From NCBI GenBank assembly GCA_018657165.1, contig JABHXS010000134.1:1-25932 (forward strand): 25,932 bases of DNA. Reading direction: 5' to 3'. A program made the position numbers and the translations under genes. The notes under the pieces were generated by a model. It did no database searches and was not told where the DNA came from. It saw only the letters and a program-made list of their open reading frames with translations. This DNA comes from Nitrosomonadales bacterium. GTDB taxonomy: Bacteria > Pseudomonadota > Gammaproteobacteria > Burkholderiales > Methylophilaceae. This document shows positions 15,675 to 23,113 of this stretch, piece by piece. Each line of letters opens with the position of its first letter. Position 1 is the first letter of the stretch.

Positions 15675-16820
15675 ATGAAAAACTATCTATTTACATCAGA
15701 GTCTGTTTCCGAAGGGCATCCTGATAAAGTCGCAGATTTGATATCAGATGCGATTTTAGATGCGATTTTGGAACAAGACCCCGTTGCGAGAGTTGCGGCA
15801 GAAACCCTGACAAGTACAAATTTAGTTGTACTTGGGGGAGAAATTTCAACAACAGCAAAAGTTGATTATGAGCAAGTTGTCCGTGAAACCCTTAAATTTA
15901 TTGGCTATGACAATATTGACTACGGGATTGATTATAAAACTTGTGAAGTATTAATAAAATATGGCATTCAATCTCCTGATATAGCCCAAGGTGTTAATGG
16001 GGCATTTGACGACCCTCTGGATCAAGGTGCTGGAGACCAAGGTCTTATGTTTGGTTTTGCATGTAATGAATCTGATCAATTGATGCCACTTCCAATACAT
16101 CTTGCACATCGCTTGGTGGAGCGCCAATCAGTTACTAGAAAGAAAGGGGTTCTAACTTGGTTAAGGCCGGATGCTAAGTCACAAGTTACCATGCACTATA
16201 AGGACGGGAAACCAGAAAGAATAGACACGATTGTTCTTTCCACACAGCATGCGCCTGAAGTTTCCCTTAAAGATTTAAGAGAGGCTGTGATTGAAGAAAT
16301 TATAAAACCTGAGATTCCTAAAGATCTTATTAAGGGTGAAATTAATTATTTAATCAACCCTACTGGAAGATTTGTTATTGGTGGCCCACAAGGGGACTGC
16401 GGATTAACTGGGAGGAAGATTATAGTTGATACCTACGGTGGAGCTGCCCCTCATGGTGGAGGTGCATTTTCAGGAAAAGATCCCACAAAAGTCGATCGAT
16501 CTGCAGCTTATGCGGCAAGATACGTCGCAAAAAATATCGTCGCTGCAGGTTTGGCTGATAAGTGCCTAGTGCAGGTGTCATATGCCATTGGTGTGGCTAA
16601 ACCAACATCCATTATGGTGGATAGTTTTGGTACAGCAAGAGTATCAGATTCAGAGCTTTCAAATATTGTTATGGATAATTTTGACCTTCGTCCTAAAGGC
16701 ATTGTAAATATGCTTGACTTATTAAGGCCTATATATAGAAATACGGCAGCCTATGGGCATTTTGGTAGAACAGAACCTGAATTTTCTTGGGAAAAGGTCG
16801 ATAAAAAAGGTTTAGGTTGA
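15675..16820 (+). CDS. metK: S-adenosylmethionine synthetase
   Basis: Makes SAM from methionine and ATP. It is 381 aa, matching E. coli MetK (384). The ATP-binding SVSEGHPDKVAD is at residues 10-21 with His15 and Asp17; GAGDQGLMFG and the phosphate loop GGGAFSGKDPTKVD follow. It heads a plus-strand series with ahcY and metF, separated from ahcY by an SAH riboswitch, so it is likely transcribed separately or partly read through. A bulged hairpin (CATAAGCTC with GAGTTATG, 16833-16861) after the stop has no strong T-run and is at best a weak terminator. Confidence 0.98.
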   Translation: MKNYLFTSESVSEGHPDKVADLISDAILDAILEQDPVARVAAETLTSTNLVVLGGEISTTAKVDYEQVVRETLKFIGYDNIDYGIDYKTCEVLIKYGIQSPDIAQGVNGAFDDPLDQGAGDQGLMFGFACNESDQLMPLPIHLAHRLVERQSVTRKKGVLTWLRPDAKSQVTMHYKDGKPERIDTIVLSTQHAPEVSLKDLREAVIEEIIKPEIPKDLIKGEINYLINPTGRFVIGGPQGDCGLTGRKIIVDTYGGAAPHGGGAFSGKDPTKVDRSAAYAARYVAKNIVAAGLADKCLVQVSYAIGVAKPTSIMVDSFGTARVSDSELSNIVMDNFDLRPKGIVNMLDLLRPIYRNTAAYGHFGRTEPEFSWEKVDKKGLG

Positions 16821-16876
16821 ATTTGAAAACTTCATAAGCTCTTGATTTAACGTGAGTTATGATTTAACATTCTTAC

Positions 16877-16951
16877 TTCCAAGGAACGTTGCGAGATTAT
16901 TCAATCCCAGGCTTGGATTACAAATAATAAATTTGTAACGACGTTCACCAT
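16877..16951 (+). promoter_or_regulatory. S-adenosylhomocysteine (SAH) riboswitch
   Basis: The stretch holds the SAH aptamer pattern: CCAAGGAACGTTGCGA, then CCCAGGCTTGG, then after a short A/T hairpin (ACAAAT with ATTTGT) the 3' strand AACGACGTTCACC. The outer helix pairs GGAACGT with ACGTTCaCC, and CCAAG pairs with CTTGG. It lies directly before ahcY, the enzyme that destroys SAH, the classic location. SAH binding is expected to switch ahcY on. A TATGAT at 16858-16863 could be the -10 box, giving a start just before the aptamer. Confidence 0.93.
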
Positions 16952-16954
16952 TTA

Positions 16955-17037
16955 CCGTACCAGAGCGGGATAATAGGTGAACAAAATCCCTACTGGTCAC
17001 AATTTTATTTAAAGGAAAATAAATTGAATACAGTGAC
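16955..17037 (+). promoter_or_regulatory. SAH riboswitch expression platform
   Basis: Downstream of the aptamer, GGTGAAC (16976-16982) is the exact complement of GTTCACC (16943-16949), the 3' strand of the aptamer's outer helix. It sits in the loop of a hairpin (ACCAG and GGGAT pairing with ATCCC and CTGGT, about 16957-16997). Behind it TGGTCAC can pair with GTGACTG inside the ahcY start, across AAAGGA and the TTG start codon. The two foldings are mutually exclusive, so this looks like translational control with an on-state when SAH is bound. The mechanism is inferred. Confidence 0.5.
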
Positions 17038-18445
17038 TGATGTAAATAATAAAACAAAAAACTTCGTAGTCTCCGATATAAAGCTAGCTAAATTCGGCAG
17101 GCAGGAAATTGCTATTGCTGAAACAGAAATGCCAGGCTTAATTGGTATAAGAGATGAATATGCTTCAAGCCAACCTTTGAAGGGAGCGCGTATTAGTGGC
17201 TCCTTACATATGACAATTCAAACGGCCGTTCTTATTGAAACGCTTGTGGCATTGGGAGCTGAAGTTAGATGGGCATCATGTAACATTTACTCAACACAAG
17301 ATCATGCAGCTGCTGCGATTGCAGAAGGTGGAACACCTGTGTTCGCTTTTAAAGGTGAAAGTCTCGATGAATATTGGGAATTTACGCATCGTATTTTTGA
17401 GTGGGAAAGTGGAAAATTTTCTAACATGATTTTAGATGATGGCGGAGACGCTACACTTTTACTTCACTTAGGTGTTAAAGCTGAAAAGGATATTTCTGTT
17501 CTTAATAATCCAAACTCAGAGGAAGAAACATGTTTATTTTCGGCCATCAAAGGTAAATTAAAGAATAATCCAACATGGTATTCAGACAAAATTGGCCATA
17601 TAAAGGGAGTAACTGAGGAGACTACAACGGGTGTTATGAGGCTTTACCAAATGTTTCAGAATAAAGAATTGAGTTTCCCAGCAATTAATGTAAACGATTC
17701 CGTTACCAAATCAAAGTTTGATAATCTTTATGGCTGTCGTGAATCATTAGTAGATGCTATTAAAAGGGCCACTGATGTCATGGTTGCCGGAAAAATAGCA
17801 GTTGTTGCAGGTTATGGTGATGTTGGTAAGGGCTCAGCCCAAGCCTTAAGAGCGCTATCAGCTCAGGTATGGGTCACTGAAATTGATCCTATCTGCGCAC
17901 TACAGGCAGCAATGGAAGGATATCGAGTGGTTACAATGGATTATGCTGCTGAACACGCCGATATTTTTGTAAGTGCAACAGGTAATTATCACGTTATTAC
18001 GCATGAACACATGAAAAAAATGAAGGATCAAGCAATTGTTTGTAATATTGGACATTTTGATAATGAGATTGATGTTGCATCTTTATCAAATTATGAATGG
18101 GAGGAAATTAAGCCCCAAGTAGATCATGTTATTTTTCCAGATAAAAAGAGGATCATACTTTTAGCCCAAGGACGTTTAGTTAACTTAGGTTGTGGGACAG
18201 GGCATCCAAGTTATGTCATGGGTTCTTCATTCGCAAACCAAACAATAGCTCAGATTGAGTTGTTTACTCAACCTGAGAAATATCCTTTGGGCGTGTATAC
18301 ATTGCCTAAGCATTTGGATGAAAAGGTTGCAGTACTTCAATTAAAAAATTTAAATGCTGAGTTAACAAAACTCACACCTGAGCAGGCAAAGTATATTGAT
18401 GTTGATGTTACTGGACCTTTTAAACCAGATAATTATCGTTATTAG
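17024..18445 (+). CDS. ahcY: Adenosylhomocysteinase (SAH hydrolase)
   Basis: Hydrolyses SAH to homocysteine and adenosine, relieving product inhibition of methyltransferases. It is 473 aa, the long form with the insert usual in proteobacteria. The NAD-binding loop GYGDVGKGSAQA is at about residues 263-274, and the C-terminal KPDNYRY, which reaches the neighbouring subunit's NAD site, is intact. The start is TTG at 17024, with AAAGGA 7 bases upstream; there is no suitable ATG, and the next candidate is a GTG three codons on. It is controlled by the SAH riboswitch. The TAG stop is part of the AGGAG ribosome site of metF, so the two genes are tightly coupled. Confidence 0.98.
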   Translation: MNTVTDVNNKTKNFVVSDIKLAKFGRQEIAIAETEMPGLIGIRDEYASSQPLKGARISGSLHMTIQTAVLIETLVALGAEVRWASCNIYSTQDHAAAAIAEGGTPVFAFKGESLDEYWEFTHRIFEWESGKFSNMILDDGGDATLLLHLGVKAEKDISVLNNPNSEEETCLFSAIKGKLKNNPTWYSDKIGHIKGVTEETTTGVMRLYQMFQNKELSFPAINVNDSVTKSKFDNLYGCRESLVDAIKRATDVMVAGKIAVVAGYGDVGKGSAQALRALSAQVWVTEIDPICALQAAMEGYRVVTMDYAAEHADIFVSATGNYHVITHEHMKKMKDQAIVCNIGHFDNEIDVASLSNYEWEEIKPQVDHVIFPDKKRIILLAQGRLVNLGCGTGHPSYVMGSSFANQTIAQIELFTQPEKYPLGVYTLPKHLDEKVAVLQLKNLNAELTKLTPEQAKYIDVDVTGPFKPDNYRY

Positions 18446-18454
18446 GAGAATTTG

Positions 18455-19291
18455 ATGGCGAATCTTCCCCCGTTAAGTTTTGAATTTTACCCCCCTCAAA
18501 CACAAGAGGGGGTAAATAAACTTAAGCATACAGCTAAAGAACTTAATAAGTATAAACCTGATTTCTTTTCTGTTACCTTTGGTGCGGGTGGCTCAACAAA
18601 GGAGAGGACCTTAGATGCTGTTTTTGAACTGAGTAATTCAGATTTTAATGTAGCACCTCACATTTCTTGTATCTCATCCTCAAAAGTAGAAATTAAGGAA
18701 TTATTGGATCAATATAAGTCACAAAAAATAAATCACTTAGTCGCGCTTCGTGGAGATAATCCCTCTGGGGCTATAAACTCTGGTGAGTTTAACTATGCCA
18801 ATGAGTTAGTAAGATTTATTAAGTTAGAAATGGGAGATGCTTTCAAAATAGATGTTGCCGCTTATCCGGAAGTTCATCCTGAATCAGAAAGTGCAAAACA
18901 AGACTTTATAAACTTTAAAAATAAAGTTGAGGCCGGGGCCGATTCAGCAATTACACAGTTCTTTTTTAATGTTGATGCTTATTTTAAATTTATTGAAGAA
19001 TGTCAGAAGAGCTCAATCAATATTCCTATCGTTCCAGGTATTATGCCAATTTACAATAGTAAGCAACTCATTAGATTTGCTAATAATTGTGGTGCTGAAA
19101 TTCCAAGATGGTTGAGATTTAAATTAGAAGATTATGCAGATGATTTAGATTCATTAAGGGAGTTTGGCGTAGACTTTATAAGTGAATTATCTGAAACATT
19201 GATTCAGAATGGTGTTCCTGGCATACACTTTTATACGATAAATTACTCCAAGACTTTATCGAAAATTATAAAAAATATATCCCAATCTTAG
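18455..19291 (+). CDS. metF: Methylenetetrahydrofolate reductase
   Basis: FAD-dependent reduction of 5,10-methylene-THF to 5-methyl-THF, the methyl donor for methionine synthesis. It is 278 aa, a compact TIM barrel with catalytic Glu10 in LSFEFYPP, the conserved TFGAGGST stretch at about 47-54, and LRGDNP at about 98-103. The ATG at 18455 is preferred to the TTG just before it because AGGAG lies 6 bases upstream. It starts 9 bp after ahcY. The tail overlaps smg on the other strand by 4 bp. In a methylotroph it links the one-carbon folate pool to the SAM cycle. Confidence 0.96.
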   Translation: MANLPPLSFEFYPPQTQEGVNKLKHTAKELNKYKPDFFSVTFGAGGSTKERTLDAVFELSNSDFNVAPHISCISSSKVEIKELLDQYKSQKINHLVALRGDNPSGAINSGEFNYANELVRFIKLEMGDAFKIDVAAYPEVHPESESAKQDFINFKNKVEAGADSAITQFFFNVDAYFKFIEECQKSSINIPIVPGIMPIYNSKQLIRFANNCGAEIPRWLRFKLEDYADDLDSLREFGVDFISELSETLIQNGVPGIHFYTINYSKTLSKIIKNISQS

Positions 19292-19737
19292 TGCAGCTCT
19301 GCTTGTTTATTTTGATATATGGAGTCTTCAACAAATAGGTAACTATTTTCTTTTCCGCTTTTCCATAAAGTCATCATAACTATCCACCTCATTTCTTCTA
19401 TGTTGATATATTTCTGATTAAGAATCATAATTTGATCTAAAATTATTTCAAATTCAGTCGAATTAAGAATTTTTGCATTCATTAAAAATGTAAGCAAAGT
19501 AAAGGCTTCTTCAGAAATTTTCTCATATTCTATTTGAGATAAAACTCTTAAACTATCTTTATGAGTTAATGAGGAATTTTTACTTAATTTTTCTAAATGA
19601 TTAAACCAATCAAATGCAGAAGAAATATCCTTATTGTTAAAACCTGCCTCTTCAAGCTCAAGGGCAATGTCATTAGTATTTAATTTAGGTTTAGTACTTA
19701 TATAATTTTCGAATAAATAAATAAGTAAATCTAGCAT
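19288..19737 (-). CDS. smg: Smg / DUF494 family protein
   Basis: A 149-aa protein of the Smg (DUF494) family, recognised by the start MLDLLIYLFENYI, the acidic helix LEEAGFNNKDISSAFDWF (about residues 29-46) and the C-terminal EEMRWIVMMTLW. Smg genes usually sit near dprA, topA or def in proteobacteria; here it is divergent from def. Its function is unsettled, and no catalytic motif is seen. It shares its last 4 bp with the opposing metF end, leaving no room for a separate terminator. Confidence 0.9.
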   Translation of the reverse strand: MLDLLIYLFENYISTKPKLNTNDIALELEEAGFNNKDISSAFDWFNHLEKLSKNSSLTHKDSLRVLSQIEYEKISEEAFTLLTFLMNAKILNSTEFEIILDQIMILNQKYINIEEMRWIVMMTLWKSGKENSYLFVEDSIYQNKQAELH

Positions 19738-19775
19738 TATGATAGGCCCATAATTTGGTTAAAAAAAATCTAAAT

Positions 19776-19794
19776 TGATATTGTTATAATATCA
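19776..19794. promoter_or_regulatory. Inverted repeat covering a TATAAT box upstream of def
   Basis: A 7-bp inverted repeat TGATATT-GTTAT-AATATCA lies in the smg/def gap and contains TATAAT (19785-19790) on the plus strand. It would place a start near 19797, about 57 nt before def. No good -35 is seen at the right spacing. It could be a promoter with an operator or a chance A/T-rich repeat. Confidence 0.35.
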
Positions 19795-19853
19795 GATAAG
19801 TAATCCATGAAATTAATTCAAAATATTTTTTTTAAAACATAAAAGTTTAAGAG

Positions 19854-20348
19854 ATGACAATACTAAACATTCTAAAATATCCTGACCCAAGGCTTTATAA
19901 AGTTGCAAGTGAAGTTAAGGATATTAATGGTGAAATTAAATCATTCATAGGGAGCATGGCTGAAACTATGTATGATGCGCCAGGGATTGGGTTAGCAGCG
20001 ACACAAGTTGACCTTCATCAAAGGATTATAGTGATCGATATTTCTGAAGATAAAAATGAATTATTAGTCTTGATTAATCCAATATTACTAGAGTTTAAGG
20101 GTGAGGAAATTAATGAAGAAGGTTGCTTATCTGTCCCCGAAGTTTTTGAAAAAGTAAAAAGGGCGGAGTGGATAAAAATTCAAGCTTTGGATATAAATGG
20201 TAAAAAGTTCGAGCTTGAAGCTGAAGGTCTCCTTGCGGTATGTATACAACATGAAATGGATCATTTAGAGGGTAAAGTTTTTGTTGATTATTTGTCTAAC
20301 TTAAAGAAGAGTAGAATTAAGAAAAAATTGATTAAGATGGGTAAATGA
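19854..20348 (+). CDS. def: Peptide deformylase
   Basis: Removes the formyl group from the N-terminal methionine of nascent proteins. It is 164 aa with all three motifs: GIGLAATQV at residues 44-52, EEGCLSVP at 88-95 with metal ligand Cys91, and QHEMDHLEG at 132-140 with metal ligands His133 and His137 and catalytic Glu134. It opens a plus-strand run with fmt overlapping by 4 bp (ATGA), the usual pairing of formylation and deformylation. The ribosome site is a weak AAGAG close to the ATG. Confidence 0.97.
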   Translation: MTILNILKYPDPRLYKVASEVKDINGEIKSFIGSMAETMYDAPGIGLAATQVDLHQRIIVIDISEDKNELLVLINPILLEFKGEEINEEGCLSVPEVFEKVKRAEWIKIQALDINGKKFELEAEGLLAVCIQHEMDHLEGKVFVDYLSNLKKSRIKKKLIKMGK

Positions 20349-21301
20349 GTATAAAAAAATTGAGTGTAGTGTTTGCTGGAACTCCTGATTTTGCAGTACC
20401 AGCATTAGAAAAAATTAATTTGGCTGGCTATGAGGTAAAGCTTGTCTTAACTCAGCCTGATAGAAGATCGGGTAGGGGTATGAGTATAAAAAAAAGCCCC
20501 GTAAAACAAAAATCTATTGAACTTGGCATTCCTGTTTACCAACCAGAGACTTTAAAAAATAATGCAGAAATAAAGAATGCAATTATTGCAAAGCATGTAG
20601 ATATTTTAATTGTTGTGGCCTATGGCTTAATGATTCCAGATGAAATTTTAAATTTATTTGATGGACATATATATAATATTCACGCTTCAATCTTACCAAG
20701 ATGGAGAGGCGCAGCACCAATTCATAGGGCGATAGAAGCGGGGGATAAAGAGACGGGTGTAACAATAATGAAGATTGTAAAACAACTTGATGCTGGCCCA
20801 ATGATTATGAAGGAGAAGGTGCCAATCACAAGTAAAGACACTACTGAAATATTATCTAAAAAACTTTCAGAATGTGGGGCCTTAATGATAGTTAGTTTGC
20901 TTAAAGAAATAGAAAAAGGAAAAATTATTAAATGGGAAGATCAAAATGAAAGATATGTAACTTATGCAGAAAAAATAAAGAAATCAGAGTCTGCTCTTAA
21001 TCTCAATGACTCTCCTGAAGTTTTATGTCAAAAAATTAGGGCATTTAACCCATTCCCGATGATGAGCATAAATTTTGAAGGAAAGAATTTAAAAATTGTT
21101 AAAGCAGAAAAATATAATAAAGAATGTAAACAAAACCTTCTACCAGGAAAATTATACCTATTAGAAGATGATTTATTATTAAAGTTGGTTTCAGGAATAT
21201 TGAAATTAGATATCGTTCGGTTAGAAGGCAAAAAAACCATGACAGCTTTAGATTTTGTAAAGGGACATAAAGTCTTAAATCTTAATTTAGTTAGCCAGTG
21301 A
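20345..21301 (+). CDS. fmt: Methionyl-tRNA formyltransferase
   Basis: Formylates Met-tRNA-fMet with 10-formyl-THF to make the initiator tRNA. It is 318 aa, close to E. coli (315). The start of the formyltransferase fold reads FAGTPDFAVPALE (residues 10-22). Catalytic residues Asn111, His113 and Asp149 lie in NIHASILPRWRGAAP and QLDAGP. A C-terminal OB-type domain follows from about residue 210. It overlaps def by 4 bp upstream and rsmB by 4 bp downstream (GTGA). Confidence 0.97.
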   Translation: MSIKKLSVVFAGTPDFAVPALEKINLAGYEVKLVLTQPDRRSGRGMSIKKSPVKQKSIELGIPVYQPETLKNNAEIKNAIIAKHVDILIVVAYGLMIPDEILNLFDGHIYNIHASILPRWRGAAPIHRAIEAGDKETGVTIMKIVKQLDAGPMIMKEKVPITSKDTTEILSKKLSECGALMIVSLLKEIEKGKIIKWEDQNERYVTYAEKIKKSESALNLNDSPEVLCQKIRAFNPFPMMSINFEGKNLKIVKAEKYNKECKQNLLPGKLYLLEDDLLLKLVSGILKLDIVRLEGKKTMTALDFVKGHKVLNLNLVSQ

Positions 21302-22572
21302 AGGAAGCTCAACTTACAGCGGCAAAAATAGTTAAATTTGTTTTGGAGGGGAACAATCTTAACAAGGTGCTCCAGAAATATTCGAATGAACATAAAATTA
21401 ATCCTAAAGATTTATCTCAAATCAAGGATTTAGTATTTGGCACCCTTCGCTCATATGGAAAAACAAAATTTATTATTAAAAATTTAGTTAAGAAACAACC
21501 TACTAATTTATTAATTCTAGCTTTGATTCATGTGGCATTATTTCAACTTATATCTAATAGGTCTAATTCATATACCGTTGTAGATCAAGCTGTTTCGGCA
21601 TCAAATATGGTTAATAGAAGACATACCGCATTCACAAATGGCGTACTTAGAAATTTCCTAAGAAAAAAGATAAAGATCTTTAAAGAGATTGAAAAAAATG
21701 AAGAAGCAAAATATAGCTATCAAGCTTGGTGGATAAATCAAATAAAAAAAGAATACCCAAAGTCTTGGAAAGATATTCTTGATATTGGAAATTCCCACCC
21801 CGCACTAATTATTCGTATAAACCTAAAAAAAATTAGTATTAATGGATATATTAGGAAAATTGAAGAAAAAAATATTGAACATATAGTATTAGGCAATGAA
21901 GCAATACTAATAAAAAACCCAATACCATTAGATTCCTTACCAGGGTTTTATGAGGGGGAGGTGTCAATTCAAGATTATGGGGCACAACTTGCATCTCATT
22001 TATTAGATTTAAAGAAAAATTATAGCGTTTTAGATGCTTGTGCTGCACCAGGCGGGAAGGCTTGCCATATGACGGAGATAGAAGAAATAAAGCTGACGGC
22101 AGTTGAGGTTGATAAACAAAGAGTACAAAAGATTATAGAAAACTTAAATAGACTAGGTCATTCTTTTAAAGTAATCAACGCTGAAATTAAAACTGGAAAT
22201 TCATGGTGGGATAAAAAATTATTCGATAGAATTTTGTTAGACGCTCCGTGTACAGCATCCGGCATAGTTAGAAGGCACATAGATATAAAATGGCTAAGAA
22301 GAGCCAATGACTTAAATTATTTTCATGAGAAACAGTTCGAATTATTGAGAGCTTCATGGGAATTGTTAAAGTCAAAAGGTAAATTACTTTATGTGACTTG
22401 CTCAATATTTGAAATAGAAAATAGATTGGTGATCGATAGATTTTTAAATGATGAAAAAACGGCTAATGAAATTAAAATTAAATTTCCAAAAAATGTGAAT
22501 GTAGACGATAATCAGTTATTGCCTTCATTGTTTCATGATGGATTATTTTATGCTCTTCTTCAAAAAAAATAA
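21298..22572 (+). CDS. rsmB: 16S rRNA m5C967 methyltransferase
   Basis: SAM-dependent methylation of cytosine 967 of 16S rRNA. It is 424 aa, near E. coli RsmB (429). An N-terminal NusB-like RNA-binding domain (about residues 5-130) is followed by a Rossmann methyltransferase with SAM motif DACAAPGGKA at about 246-255. The two cysteines of the m5C mechanism are Cys318 in LLDAPCTASG and Cys368 in YVTCSIFE. The start is GTG overlapping the fmt stop by 4 bp. The 3' end overlaps the next gene by about 23 bp. Confidence 0.96.
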   Translation: MKEAQLTAAKIVKFVLEGNNLNKVLQKYSNEHKINPKDLSQIKDLVFGTLRSYGKTKFIIKNLVKKQPTNLLILALIHVALFQLISNRSNSYTVVDQAVSASNMVNRRHTAFTNGVLRNFLRKKIKIFKEIEKNEEAKYSYQAWWINQIKKEYPKSWKDILDIGNSHPALIIRINLKKISINGYIRKIEEKNIEHIVLGNEAILIKNPIPLDSLPGFYEGEVSIQDYGAQLASHLLDLKKNYSVLDACAAPGGKACHMTEIEEIKLTAVEVDKQRVQKIIENLNRLGHSFKVINAEIKTGNSWWDKKLFDRILLDAPCTASGIVRRHIDIKWLRRANDLNYFHEKQFELLRASWELLKSKGKLLYVTCSIFEIENRLVIDRFLNDEKTANEIKIKFPKNVNVDDNQLLPSLFHDGLFYALLQKK

Positions 22573-23113
22573 TTTAAATTTATTTTTATTTTTAAGTCTT
22601 ACCATTAATTTAAGTATGGGTATTGCCAATGAGATTAATAATTTTGATATTAAGGGCATTAACGTAGGTAGGGATGATAATAGTATTTTTATTAGTCTTG
22701 AGCAAAGCTCTACATTGCCACCTAATATTATTGAGCTTCTTGAAAGAGGCATTCCTATTGCTTTCAATTTAAAAATTGAAATAATTAAAGAAAATAAATT
22801 TTGGTTTGATAAAGTTATACAGCATTATAATTATTCATACAAAATTAAATATTTTTCGCTAAGAAAAGTCTTTGAGGTAATAGATATCAAAGGGAATGCC
22901 AAGAGCTTTAAAAGTGAGCAAGAAGCGATCCAAAGTTTATTGAATAAAAAAGAAATTATAATAAAAAAGTATAAAAATTTAGAAAAAACAAAATTAAAAA
23001 TATGGGTAGAGCTTGATAAAGGAAGATTGCCCAAGGCAATTCAAGCAGATGTATTTAATAAATCATGGGATGTTCAATCAAATATAATTTTGTATGATAT
23101 GAGAGAATTATGA
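22550..23113 (+). CDS. DUF4390 family secreted protein
   Basis: A protein of 187 aa with an N-terminal signal or anchor (a long Leu/Phe run after KKNN) followed by a beta-rich domain of the DUF4390 type, seen in many Betaproteobacteria between rsmB and ntrY. No catalytic motif is visible; function unknown. It may act on the outside of the membrane next to the NtrY sensor. The ATG at 22550 is favoured because GGA lies 7 bases upstream; ATGs at 22535 and 22538 in the same frame lack a ribosome site. It ends overlapping ntrY by 4 bp (ATGA), so the two are probably translated together. Confidence 0.8.
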   Translation: MLFFKKNNLNLFLFLSLTINLSMGIANEINNFDIKGINVGRDDNSIFISLEQSSTLPPNIIELLERGIPIAFNLKIEIIKENKFWFDKVIQHYNYSYKIKYFSLRKVFEVIDIKGNAKSFKSEQEAIQSLLNKKEIIIKKYKNLEKTKLKIWVELDKGRLPKAIQADVFNKSWDVQSNIILYDMREL

